From Mesotaenium endlicherianum (taxonomy: Eukaryota; Streptophyta; Zygnematophyceae; Zygnematales; Mesotaeniaceae): DNA of 48,741 bases. This document shows, in pieces, positions 10,303 to 20,845 of the stretch. Below the pieces are notes generated by a model, which was not told the DNA's origin, did not search any database, and saw only the letters and a program-made list of their open reading frames with translations. The position numbers and the translations under genes were made by a program. Position 1 is the first letter of the stretch. The number at the start of each line of letters is the position of its first letter. Location of the stretch: NCBI GenBank assembly GCA_009602735.1, contig WELA01009689.1:33575-82315 (forward strand), read 5' to 3'.

Positions 10303-10456
10303 TGTAATGAATCAGTATATTGAGTAGATTTAATATTCATTTAAATATAATAGTTAAATAAGTTCAGCCTGCTGAACTTCAGTTAATATTGAGTCCGTAA
10401 TATTGAGTCCGTAATTTAATGACTCAGCCGGGAACAGTATCGGTTGAAGTCAATTT
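10303..10456 (+). repeat. Truncated B-family LTR (first ~154 bp)
   Basis: It begins TGTAATGAATCAG and follows the B LTR to about GAAGTCAATT, then jumps into the last ~85 bp of the B internal region. A shared AATT at the junction suggests a microhomology deletion of most of a tandem unit. Confidence 0.7.
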
Positions 10457-10542
10457 GCTTTTGTGTTGCATGTGAGTTACTTTGTTGCAGTCAAATAGAT
10501 AACAGAAGTTGTCAAGTCGACAACAATTTACGTTGGAGGGAT
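10457..10542 (+). other. 3' end of a B internal region with hairpin and polypurine tract
   Basis: It matches the reverse complement of about 30633-30715, the 3' internal end of B. It includes GTTGTC...GACAAC (10508-10524) and the purine tract ending GGAGGGAT. Its place before a full LTR shows the LTR at 10543 also served as 3' LTR of an upstream, now collapsed, unit. Confidence 0.65.
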
Positions 10543-11325
10543 TGTACCGAATCAGTATATTGAGTAAATATAATATTCGTTTAAATATAATAGTTAAATA
10601 AGTTCAATCTGCTGAACTTTAGTTAATATTAAGTCTGCTGGATTTTAATACTTAATTTAGTGACTCAGCCGGGAGCAGTAGGCTGAAGTCAATTAGGTCA
10701 GCCTGTTGACTTAGGTTAGCTTGCTGACACATTCTTTGACAGTCGGCTCACTGTCGTACTCGGTAGCAGCAAACTACCTGTTGACTTGGATGAGCTTGCT
10801 GACACATTCTTTGACAGTCAGCTGACCGCCTAGCTATGCATCTAAGTATGGTGTGCTAGATGAGTGGCCAAATGACACTCCTTGGGTGGATGGCGATTCG
10901 GGATGATGGGAGATGACTGTGGATTTGGTTAGCCGAGGTCCTACCAACGTGGTTAACTCCCGGGTAGGCGGTGCCATTGCACTTGCCGTTGAACAGTAAA
11001 CTCATTCCATGTACATATGCTAGGATTGCTCTCGAGTTCGGCATTCGGAAACGAGGCCAACTCTCTTGTATAGCTTACTGAGAGAGATCTGAAGCCAAGG
11101 CGAGAAGCCAACAATGCGAATTGTCTTCTAACCTTGCTTATGTATGAGTTTACGATTTGCATGATTGATGCTCGTTTACTTGCATTTGACTTTGACTTAT
11201 GAGTATCGCTTACTGCTAGTATTGTCCTTTGCTGTTAAACAAGTTAACAAAAACTCTATAAAGATTACTTGCTGATATGAAGATCTTTTATTGTTAATCG
11301 CCTGTTGGTAAGTCAATTCATTTCA
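10543..11325 (+). repeat. 5' LTR of element B (783 bp)
   Basis: It starts TGTACCGAATCAG and ends AATTCATTTCA. It is followed by a primer-binding site. It shares diagnostic variants with the inverted LTR 29970-30632. It carries a local duplication of about 50 bp (around 10733-10820, repeated GCTTGCTGACACATTC) absent from the 3' LTR. The inverted-repeat core is at 10940-10945 and 10963-10968. Confidence 0.85.
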
Positions 11326-11326
11326 G

Positions 11327-11338
11327 TGGTATCGGAGC
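11327..11338 (+). promoter_or_regulatory. Primer-binding site of element B
   Basis: TGGTATCGGAGC begins 1 bp after the LTR. It matches the plant initiator-Met tRNA site TGGTATCAGAGC except for one G. The same variant occurs in elements A and E. Confidence 0.75.
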
Positions 11339-11398
11339 TGGTTATCACAATCATCTTGTGTGGTAAGGACTAGGTCTCAAGGTAGCAACTCTCGTGAA

Positions 11399-12790
11399 AT
11401 GGAGGGTGAGGACAATGATAACTTAGAGGAAGGGTAGGACGAAAGCCGCGTTTTTGGACACCGTACCTCCTTAGAAACGCTGCATGGTGCAGGAGCCGGA
11501 GAATCTCCGGAGGAGGCAGCAGCTCTTGCTACGATAGCAGCTCAGCTTGTTGAGGATGAGCGTTTAGCCAAGGAGGTAGAAGATGCCAAAAATAGGAGGT
11601 CCCCTGATGGAAGGATGGTGAAAGAGCAGATAGCAGAAAGGGCCAGTCTCCGAAACCAATCTCCTGATGTGCCTACCATTATACCTCTTCCTCATATTTG
11701 CAGACAATTGAGTGCAACAGGCATAGCCGGAGCGGCAGCAATCGGGAATGCTGAAGCTGCTACTAATCGAGTTAATGTTGCTGCTGCTGCGTTTGCTGGG
11801 CTACCACCTCAGAATGTAGATCTAGGAGCATTATTTGTGCAAATACAATCGCAAATAGCGAGCATTTATCAGTCTCAACAGGAGGACAAAAGGATCATGA
11901 TGGCATTGGTGCATGACAGAGACCAACTGGGATCTCAAACCACCGGTGGTGGTGGCAGAGGAGGGCCTAGTAAGCCTAAGCCAAAACCTCCTCAGGAATA
12001 TGACCCTGAGAAAACAAAAAATATTACCTGATCAAGTTTCTCGCTGATTTTGAGCAGTGGCTGGAGGATTACCCAAAACTGCAGGATTATGAGAAGGTCA
12101 CACATACTGGTGCTCTGGTGGTTATAATGGAAAGGAGAGCGTAAGGCTCAACAACTCGGTGACCCTACTTGGGTAGAGTTTGTCGAGAAGCTGCGTGTGA
12201 AGTTTGATGTTATCAATCTGCAGGAGAAAGCTATCAATGCAATGATCTCCTTGTCACTGAAGCAGACCACTTCAGTTGCTGAGTTTGCTCAAAAGTTCCA
12301 AGAGAACATGATGAAGCAACCAGATTTGCCTGAGCGTTATAGCATAGCATACTTCAGGTATGGCTTGAATTCCGAGGTCTCAGGTCATTTTGCTGAAAAG
12401 AAATATGAGAAACTAGCTGACTTAATCCAGGATGCTGATGCCGAGGATCAGCAACAGTTCATTCACAAGCGCCAGAGTAATGCTTTGGTGTCTAAGATTG
12501 TCAAAAAGCCACATGGTTCCTATAATGCAATTGAAGGAGATCAGGCTGAGGATAATTGGGGTGATGAGTATGCGTATGAGTATAATGCCATACAATCTAG
12601 AGGGAGAGGTGGATACTCTCGAGGTGACTATGGAAGAGGTGGTGGTAGGACTAAGCCGAGACCAGCCTCAGCAGCATTTATATGCTTCCATTGCCAGGAG
12701 TTGGGCCACTACAGAGAGCAGTGTCCTAGAAAGCACCTCCCAAAGGTCGAGAGAATAGATGAGCCTTTAAAAAACAACATCAATAAGTAA
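11399..12790 (+). pseudogene. Gag of element B, degraded
   Basis: ATG 11399 begins a frame that meets TAG at 11435, then reads on to TGA 12029. Relative to D a base is missing near 12010 and about 25-30 bp near 12115. The frame resumes (readable from 12197) through the capsid-like region, the Gly/Arg-rich stretch and a zinc knuckle (CFHCQELGHYREQC, about 12682-12725), and ends at TAA 12788-12790. The N-terminal ~150 codons, missing from D, are Glu/Ala-rich. Gag would bind and package element RNA; this copy cannot make a full product. Confidence 0.85.
12766..12772 (+). promoter_or_regulatory. Probable -1 frameshift site (T TTA AAA) in B
   Basis: The heptamer is the same and in the same gag phase as at 2510-2516, again just before the gag stop. 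Confidence 0.55.
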
Positions 12791-13502
12791 TCCAGTCTAC
12801 TGACTCTGAGGATGCTAGAAATAGTGAGTCGTCGCTAGCTGCCCTCGTAGCAGGTATTATGGGTCCTGCTGAATTGGATTCACTATGCATGCACGGCAAA
12901 TAGGTAAAGAAGACCATCAGCAATATAGATCTCCAGAGAGTGCTCACTCTAGATGATCTTGTTCCACCTGATGTCCAACATTTCTTGGCCAAGTCAGGAG
13001 AACAATGCGAAAGTCAAGAAATGTCAGTCCCCCTATCCTACTGCATTGTATGATTGCAGGTGGGAAGGTGAGGGCATTCGTTGACGGAGGGGCGTCACAT
13101 ACTTTTATCCATAAGGACTTAGTTAAGCGACTAAGGCTGCCTACTGTCATCCAAGGGAATAGAAAAATATTTCTTGGAGATGCCTCAAGTATCTCGGGAG
13201 GAGTTATAACCAAGCCTATTGGGGTCTAGTTAGATTCTGGCATTGCAATTCTAACTGAAACACTTACATTTGAGGTACTCAACATTGGCTTTCATGATCT
13301 CGTGCTAGGAAGGTCCTGGCTCAATTGACATCAAGCTAAAGTGTGTTGGAGCAGAGGTACAGTTAAAGTGAGAGGAGCCAGCGATGGGCAGACTGACTTG
13401 GCACCCACCAGTGCTCTTCCTCTTGTCCTGTGTGGATGGCAAATGAAGGAAAAGAAGAGGCTTCTGGGAGGATGCGAATTGCTGAATGTATTGTAGTTCA
13501 TC
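12769..13502 (+). pseudogene. Pol of element B, N-terminal part (protease), interrupted
   Basis: It aligns with 2513-3247 of D. It includes the protease site ([17 protein letters not shown], about 13074-13125) but has several stops and frameshifts. It ends exactly where the family-A LTR begins. The remainder is on the minus strand at 33542-37751, separated by the A insertion and the inversion. TCATC at 13498-13502 is the left target duplicate of A. Confidence 0.85.
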
Positions 13503-14005
13503 TGTAGTGATTTGAGTTTTAATATATTAATTTGCTTTTATATTAATGCTTTTGAATATACTTGAAGTAGTATTGTGTGGGTTCAAGTGTGAATAGATAC
13601 TCTAGTGACTTGGTTCATGTCCTTTGAACCTTTTAAGGCATTTTTGAAGTTAGAGGAAGGACCGAGAAGAACTCCATGTGGCAAAAGTGAAATGTGCCAG
13701 TTTTAGGTCAAAAGGACATGTGTACATTATTCTAGAAAAAGGTGGCAAATTTTTGGATGTGTTGGGTGCCCACACATCAACGTGCACCTTCCTAGAAATT
13801 ACTCATGTAGCAAGTATATAAACAAGAGCTAGAACATAGAAAGGCATTCGAGAATAGCTCTTGTACTTGCCAAATTCCAAAAATATATTCACTTTCAAGA
13901 AGCCATCTCTCTTTCAAGAAGCTACCACTTGTGTTCAAAGATCCTTGTCTTGAATAGATAAAGTAGTCTATTTTACTAGGTACTTTATCTATCTGTTTCA
14001 CTATA
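13503..14005 (+). repeat. 5' LTR of family-A element (503 bp)
   Basis: TGTAGTGA to TCACTATA, a TATATAAA box at 13815-13822, and the same length as 855-1357. A primer-binding site follows. The left target duplicate is TCATC; its partner is found after the displaced 3' LTR piece at 37752-37756 (reverse complement GATGA). Confidence 0.92.
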
Positions 14006-14006
14006 G

Positions 14007-14018
14007 TGGTATCGGAGC
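14007..14018 (+). promoter_or_regulatory. Primer-binding site of family-A element
   Basis: TGGTATCGGAGC is an initiator-Met-type site carrying the same G variant as in B and E. Confidence 0.75.
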
Positions 14019-14042
14019 AAAGCACTTTGGTAGCACAAGAAG

Positions 14043-14495
14043 ATGGCCGATCCTCAAGACCAACAGCAAGCTTTTGAAGGAAGCACTTCATCTCCAAGAG
14101 ACCCTCCTCCAGCGCCGATGGAAGAGCCCACTCAAAAAAATTCTGCAACAACAAGAACCACCACAAGGAGGAGCACTGTCAAATACCGTGGCTGCCGCTA
14201 TAGCAAAGGTGACCCCACCACAAGGAGTTCCCGCAAATGAGTGGGCAGCCTTCCTATTGATCGTCCACAACCAAGTGGGCTTGGCCACCTATGAAGCAAC
14301 CGTGCAAGTGTCAAGAGAAGCTATGGCTGCCATGGTTGCTCCTATTACAAGCAATGCTCAAAATCCAGCTCCAGCTCATGCGCCTCCACAAGAGCCTACG
14401 AGAGCAAGGAAACTCATCAAGCCCAGCACCCGACACTTTCAACCCCGAAAAATGAGCCAACTTAAATTTATGGCTCTACTAAGTGGAGACGTACC
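14043..14495 (+). pseudogene. Family-A gag, N-terminal part, cut by element E
   Basis: ATG 14043 opens a frame that stops at 14240. The better continuation is in the frame of 14074 (GGALSNTVAAAIAKVTPPQG, VHNQVGLATYEATVQV) to about 14450, so a frameshift is present. The last bases before 14496 encode, in yet another frame, the start of the capsid-like domain (VETYL), which continues after the insertion at 24749 (LAFLEVPEEDYVPLAV). The gag of A was therefore split by E. Confidence 0.75.
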
Positions 14496-15753
14496 TGTAC
14501 TGAATCAATTCATTATTTATTTTATTAATTGCATGTATAAATACAACAATAAATAAGTATTATGTCAATATACTCACATGCGCGAGTTCATTAAATGAAT
14601 GTATGTCGATGTAATGGGAGTTCACTTACTTTGTCAAAAAGGTCAGCAGGATGACTTTTGTATCGTAGTGTAGTTTGCTGACTTTGTTGAGAAGGTCAGC
14701 AGGATGACTTTTGTATCATAGGTTAGTTTGCTGAGATTCATATATCAGTTATATATAGGATGTAATATCAGCAGGATGACATATAGTAAGCTCGCTTGAT
14801 ATTAGTCAATATACTTAGCTTCAGTACGCCGAGGATAGACATATTCATTTAGATTGTTATTTGTAGATTGGCACATGTGACCGTAGTATACTGGAAGTCG
14901 GGAGGTCGACTGAGATTCGGTAAACCGATGTCCTACCGGTGTGGTTAACTCCTGGGTAGGCGGAGCCGTCGTCAGTCAACTGAACAGTTAGGACTTCAGT
15001 CAACCGACCAATTAATATGGTCGTTATACCTAGATCGTGGGTCCCAACTTAACGGGATTCCCACGAAACGGCGCACCTTGCGCCGTGGTCAACCAGGTGG
15101 TCACTAGGTACATAGCAGGCTGGGATCTCGTGGTCCCGCATTCTGGACAGTAGGCTTTGCAGTCAGATTTCTACTTGCAAGTCATGTGTGCACCTTTTGG
15201 GTTCGTTCTAATGACCAGCCTTCACGGAAATTGACATGGTTGCTTTTTCTGCGCTCCAAATGGAGCAAACTAGAACTTTTCGAAAAGGTCTCGTCAAGAT
15301 GCATCCGTTGTCGTTAAGTTTGCTCAATTTGGAGGAGTATTGACAGAGTTATGCCCTTTGACATTTTGGGGTCACACAGCGCACAGATTCTATGGTTTTG
15401 CACCTAAGTCAGTGGGATGTGTTTTAGCTACATTATGGTCATCTGAATGAGAGCGCCTTTGCTATTCAGTCCCCTGATGTTGTGCATGTGCTATACATGC
15501 TTGCATGCTTGGTAGGCAAGAGGCCATGAGTTTCTAAAGGAGAAGCTCAAGTCCTCAAGCTCGCCTCTTACTTGTGTCTCGTGTTAGTGTGCAACTATGG
15601 CACACTACGGTAAGTGAGTCAAGGGTTATAGATGAGTAAACGGAATTCTTGTAAGGGCGGAGATCGCTCCCCAATTTCACACGCTTCCACCTATCTCTAA
15701 TCTTACATATCTAAATGAAATATATTAATTTTGAATAAGCAAGATTCATTTCA
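14496..15753 (+). repeat. 5' LTR of element E (1258 bp)
   Basis: TGTACTGAATCAATTC to ATTCATTTCA. Repeated TCAGCAGGATGAC and TTTGCTGA motifs lie in the first 300 bp, and a TATATATA candidate near 14749. The core CCTACC (14932-14937) / GGTAGG (14955-14960) is shared with B/D LTRs. Confidence 0.9.
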
Positions 15754-16190
15754 GTAGTAACGGAGGCTTGATAGTATTGATAGAATTATGCCCTCTGACA
15801 TTTCGAGGTCACACAACGGACAGATTCTATGGTTTTGCACCTAAGTCAGTGGGATGTGTTTTAGCTACATTATGGTCATCTGAATGAGAGCGCCTTTGCT
15901 ATTCAGTCCCCTGATGTTGTGCATGTGGTATACATGCTTGCATGCCTGGTAGGCAAGAGGCCATGAGTTTTTAATGGAGAAGCTCAAGTCCTCAAGCTCG
16001 CCTCTTACTTGTGTCTCGTGTTAGTGTGCAACTATGGCACACTACGGTAAGTGAGTCGAGGGTTATAGATGAGTAAACGGAATTCTTGTAAGGGCGAAGA
16101 TCACTCCCTGATTTCACACGCTTCCACCTATCTTTGATCTTATATATTTAAATGAAATATATTAATCTTGAATAAGCAAGATTCATTTCA
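15754..16190 (+). repeat. Duplicated LTR tail with degenerate primer-binding site
   Basis: 15771-16190 repeats the last ~420 bp of the LTR at an offset of 437 bp. It is preceded by a decayed primer-binding-like sequence (GTAGTAACGGAGG at 15754). The element therefore has 1.3 LTRs at its 5' side. Confidence 0.85.
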
Positions 16191-16191
16191 G

Positions 16192-16203
16192 TGGTATCGG
16201 AGC
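16192..16203 (+). promoter_or_regulatory. Primer-binding site of element E
   Basis: TGGTATCGGAGC directly follows the duplicated LTR tail. Confidence 0.7.
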
Positions 16204-17228
16204 TAAGTCCTTTCATGAATGTCCGTGCTCGTCTTCTTTGTCTCATGAGGTAAGTGTGTGAGGCTTACTGGTGTGGTATGATGAGTCTAGGTGGAGCTTG
16301 GGAAGTGTATGATGTAGAGCATTGCACATCCTGTCCAGGATCCTTCCACTTGCTCACCTAGTGTGTCTCTGGACTCAATGTACTATGCGGCATACTAACT
16401 TGACTTTCCTAGCCTCTTGTGTACAGATCCACGCAACGAGAAGCCTAAAGTGGAGGCTTGATGGAAGAGGTGTCTGCAAGCATCAAGGGCAGCCTCAAGG
16501 GAGTTGCATCATAGCAAGCTGGATATGACTCATTTACCTCACTTGATCATAGTCGTTGTGTGTTGTTGTATGCAATCCACGGCTAGTATAGAGAGGGGTG
16601 TGCACTCCAGCGGTGCTAGAGGACTTGTTAGTCTGTTGTGGTTCCCCTTCGGGTTTAAGCTTGTTGCTTTGCAAGAGATGTACCTCTCTCATTACATGTG
16701 TGGTAGCTAGGTTGAGGGAGCTTGGGTATGGCTGCATGTGTTGAGCAATTGAGACACTGCGTGCACACATGATTTACTAACTTAAGTTTCCAAGTAAAGA
16801 TTACGACAGGTTTTTGTCGCCACGGTCCAAGTGCACTACGTCATCCACAAGCTTCAGCGTGCTGCAACTTCTATGAGAAGAGGCTTCAACACCAACAATG
16901 GCATCCTACAGATACCCTCTATTCCCAACCATGGGTGTGACATTGTGTGCTCCTCTCGTTTGCCACATCGACGTGTGCTGGAAGGTTTAGGGTATGTGCC
17001 TTGTGCTGGAATGCTATGTATGAGACGGTGCTTTGTGGTACTTGATGGGATCGTAGGAGCTTGGGGTTTAAGCTTAAGATAAGTCTAGTCAGTGTGCAGA
17101 GGTTTTTGGATGCGGATCTTATGTGATTGCTTACTTAGGTTAAGTCAGTTTGCTGGATTATTTGACCTAATGTGGTTAGAGGGTTTAAGGGCTTGGGTTT
17201 GTGGACGCAAGGACTTTCCTTTAACTCT
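16204..17228 (+). other. Element E internal region, left part, noncoding
   Basis: No ORF with recognisable motifs. The sequence is T/G-rich and resembles decayed internal leader DNA. It ends at the target site of the hAT element. Confidence 0.5.
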
Positions 17229-17761
17229 CTTTAGTTCAGGGTTACGCCGTACGCCGTACTAGCCGACCCTCGTACGCTTAATTAAGCGTACTGAGTTAGT
17301 TCGTCGTACTAAGCGTACAAATTTTCTATCCGCACGTGCGCGACGTCCAAGAGACGTCCGACATCCGTTTTGTCCGCCAGGTTTGGCTTTGTGTTTCATT
17401 TTTTCCCAAAAACTTGTCGATCGAGATCGATCGACAAGAGACCAATAAAAGCTTTTCAAAAGTACCAGCTTTTTGCAGCGACGGCGGGAAATTGCTTCAT
17501 GACGGATACATAGATTGCCAGAAACAAGAAGCAGTCGTGAGCAAGGAAGGCCTACCCTTAGAGCTCTAGCTTCCGCGGTTTTCGACCCTCTGTGCACAGA
17601 TACATTACCCCCCATCTCAAACCAGATGACAGTCTCCAAGGCATACCTATTGCATAAGCAAGACTCGACCTACCTACTTTTACGACGTACTCCAAGACAA
17701 GACATTGATACAGCTCTTCCTGTTGCAAATGTCACGACATGTCGGCTGCCTTCTTCGCTGG

Positions 17762-17769
17762 CATATATA
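17762..17769 (+). promoter_or_regulatory. TATA-like sequence inside F
   Basis: ATATATAA lies just upstream of the G-rich tract and the GC-rich interior. It could be a core promoter, but no transcript can be inferred. Confidence 0.2.
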
Positions 17770-17810
17770 AGACTGCTCTGCTGGTGTTGTCCGTGCAAGT
17801 GATGGGTCAC

Positions 17811-17871
17811 GTGGGGGTTTGGGTGGGGGTGGGGGTACGAGAGGTGGGGGTTTGGGTGGGGTGGGGGTTTG
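17811..17871 (+). repeat. G-rich tandem tract, potential G-quadruplex
   Basis: Repeated runs of three to five G separated by T, TTT or TA, in units close to GTGGGGGTTTGGGT. At least four G-runs fall within 25 bases on the plus strand. Confidence 0.65.
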
Positions 17872-18449
17872 TTAACCTCTAAGCCTCAAGTGTTTTAGGA
17901 GTGAGCACCGCCGATCAGTCTAGTTCCTCTGCTTGCTAGGCACTTACCCTGCAGTCAGTAGTAGCCAGCGCATGCACGACTATGCATGAGCTTAGAGAGC
18001 TGCTTCTTGGTCTTCAATCCTCCTCTAAGTGCAGCCCCAGCTTGAGCTCGACGCCCCACGGGAGCACTTCGTGGGCCTAATGGACTCGGCAGTACTTCTT
18101 GGTCCCCACTGTTGGGCCTGCGGCCAAGCCAACTTCGGCCATGGTCCTGGTTTTGACAGAAAGAGGTGCAGGGTGTTGTCATCGTTATATGCAGATGGTG
18201 AAGGGCAGCTTTCCCGAGGGTATTTTCAACGGGCGTGAGGTTTGCTGCAGCAAGCGCCTCAAGTAAGTGCAACTCGTGGTCGGTGGGGTCGGAGGTAAGT
18301 TGTACGCATCCTCCCCATTCTTACCTTGTACGGCACCGACGGGGTTGGGGGGAGGGGGGGGGTCCAACAAGCAGTCGTGTTTTTCACGGCGTAGGTTTGT
18401 GTGTGTAGACTCCTAGCCTGCACTGTTGCTGGCCGGCAGCATGTGACGC

Positions 18450-19970
18450 GCCTCTGTTTGGGGCAAAGCCAGCAGTGTATGCTGCGCCTGCCCCCCTCTG
18501 GCTTCCTGTGCACAGGTGTGTGCTGGGGGTGATTCCACTGGGCGGGGGCGCTCTTCTGCAGGGGTCACGGGCACCACCCCCGGCGTGTGGGAGTGGCTGT
18601 CCAGGGGTTAGTACGCGGGGCACCCACATTGCCTGTCCCCCCCTGCTTCTGTTGGGGGGGGGGTGGGGCGACGGCAGCTGGCGCCCCCCACCCCCCCCCG
18701 GTCTGGTGCATACGGGGGGCAGCGATAGCCGCCAACCCCTCTTGCTTCGGTGTAGGAGGTGGGCTGTCTGGGGGTTGTGTGCGGGGCTCCGACGGCAGTG
18801 GCGGCACCCGCCCTGGCCAAGTGTGAGGGGGGGGTGGCGCGCACGTGCGCGCACGTGCCCCTGCATGAAGGCACGTGACTGTGTGCGCTCGTGCCGGCTG
18901 ACAGGCGCGTGCGCGCACAAGTCTGTGTGCTTGCACTCCTGTGTGCGTGTGCGGGCGAGCAGGGGGTGTGCGTAAATGTGCGGCAGTGTGTGTGCTTTGC
19001 AGACCAGAGAGCGGGCGGGGGAGTGGGCAATCATGTGTGTGGGCGAAAGGGTGAAGCGTGCGCGTCGGGTGAAGAAGCAGTAGTGTTTTGTGATGCCCCC
19101 TCTCCCACATGGGTCGCGGTTGCAACTCTCCTAGCTGCTGTCCAGACGCTGTGCGTGGGGGCCCAATGGCAGCGGCTGTCCCCCCCTTGGTTTCATTTGT
19201 GCGGGGTTCAACGGCTGCGGCTGCACGCCTCTGGTCTGGTGTTGGTGCGTGGGGAAGGGGGGGGGTATTTGGACCAAATGCACGTGTGCTGTGCGTGGGC
19301 ACCTGCAAGTGGGTGGATTTTTGTGCGTGTGTGGGTGTCAGCGGCGGGGCAGGCAGGTGCCTGTGCAAGTCTCCGTCTGTGCTTGTGCACGTGTGTGCAT
19401 GTGTGTATAATTGTATTTTTTTGGTGCGTCTGTGTGTGCATTTGTGCGTGTATGTATGCGTTTCGTGTCTTGGTGTGCATGTGTGCGCGCGTGCTTGGTG
19501 TGTGTGTAAAACAAGTATCTCTCGTCCTCGCTCACTCGTGGTGCTTGTTCAAGCTTCCCAATGCGCTTAGCAGCTGAGCACACAGGCGTGTGTGCATCCT
19601 GTGTGTCCATTCATGTGTTTTTGTGCAAAAGTGTGTGCATGGGAGGCTCTGGGTGCACACATCTCTGTTCTTGTGCAAGCGTGCGTGCATCTGTGAATGT
19701 ATATATTGTTGCATGTGTTGTGGCAGCAGGTGCTCGCTTCTGGACTGGTGTGTGCGGGGGCTGTCGAGGACCGGGACTGTGCGGGGGGTGTGCAAGCAAC
19801 ATTTCAAGTTTGACCTGTGGGAGGTGTGCAGGCAACGTCTCTGGTTTGACTTGTGTCTGTGTGTGGCAGGGGGTGGCAGTGACAGCAGCTGGTTTTAAGC
19901 TCGGGCTGCATCTGCAACGGCTGCCTCCCCGCGACAAGTGTCGATTCACTTACAAGTTGAGGTGACCGAC
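18450..19970. repeat. GC-rich degenerate minisatellite and GT-rich interior of F
   Basis: Imperfect repeats of about 50 bp recur, recognisable as GTGYGGGG, then GGCAGYGGC, CCCCCC and TGGTCTGGTG (for example near 18611, 18665, 18715, 18780, 19155 and 19200). They grade into TG/CG-alternating sequence at 18830-19510. Long ORFs on both strands are by-products: the minus-strand translation shows the repeat as variants of GGTAAAIGPPRT. Nothing identifies a protein. Confidence 0.6.
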
Positions 19971-20845
19971 TGAGCTTTATGAGCTCAACTAGATCGCAAA
20001 TTTTTTTACTTACCTTTTGTCAGCTGGGAAAAGTAGAAGGTAGGCTTTGCATATCATTTGTATGAGCTTTGTTTTGCAACCATGTAATATTATGTCGTGA
20101 GACAATAATTTTAGTTGCAATAACGTTAACAAATACAAAAGAAGTGCTAGGATGTGTCTCTTTGCACATTTATTGCCCAAAAAGCAGTCATAGTATATCG
20201 ACCAAGTACATAAGTCGCAACTTGAGTAATACTGCGCATAGACACTTCTCATTGTAAAATACGTAATTCAATCGCTTTTTATGTGTAATGAATATCATAT
20301 TGCTTATTATAACAACCTTCATGAGTTTTTCATGGAGAAGGAGAGAAGAAGTAAAGTTGAGGCACAGCTAGTTGGGAAACATAAACCACAAATAAAAGAT
20401 AAAATAATCCAATATTACCTAAATCAAATATGGAATGTAGTATGCATTTGGTTATCAATAAATTGTACATCATTTCTAATGGACATAGTAGTTACTTACT
20501 CTCATTATAGTCTGCGTCGCTCACACCTAGCTGCCAGCAACCGTCAGCCGAACGTGTGGATGGGGGGAAAAAAAAACTACATTTTTTGTTCAATGATAAA
20601 AACATTTGCGTGCTGAATTTTTTTTTTGTTGCTGCCCGGCTTACTTAAAAAAAGTAGAATTGTACTTTCACATGTGTGATCGTCAGGACTTACCGTCGAC
20701 GTTCAAACTTAACGTCGTCATGTCGACATTAGCACGTATTAAGCGTACTAAGCGTACTAAGCCATTTTTTTACATATCGAATTTAGCGAACTAGCGTACA
20801 AAGCGTATTTAGCGTACTAGCGTACGGCGTAACCCTGCTTTAGTT

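Larger units (their letters stand above)
17237..20837. mobile_element. hAT-type DNA transposon F, 3.6 kb, no transposase seen
   Basis: 17-bp terminal inverted repeats, CAGGGTTACGCCGTACG at the left and its exact complement at the right. They are flanked by a perfect 8-bp target duplication CTTTAGTT (17229-17236 and 20838-20845). CAGGG-type ends with an 8-bp duplication define the hAT superfamily. Subterminal arrays of AGCGTACT/TAAGCGTAC occur within ~80 bp of each end, as expected for transposase binding. The interior shows no BED zinc finger or hAT dimerisation motif, so it is probably non-autonomous. Its middle is GC-rich and unlike the rest of the transposon DNA. Confidence 0.92.

Noticed and set aside
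18384..19965. Long ORFs of 140-267 codons on both strands
   Set aside because: They overlap in several frames at once within GC-rich, repeat-like sequence; the translations are low-complexity His/Thr/Pro or Cys/Val-rich, with no domain. They are explained by composition and the minisatellite.
17237..20837. CRISPR-like or centromeric array reading of the GCGTAC repeats
   Set aside because: The repeats are confined to the two ends of F and are in inverted order, as expected for hAT subterminal motifs.
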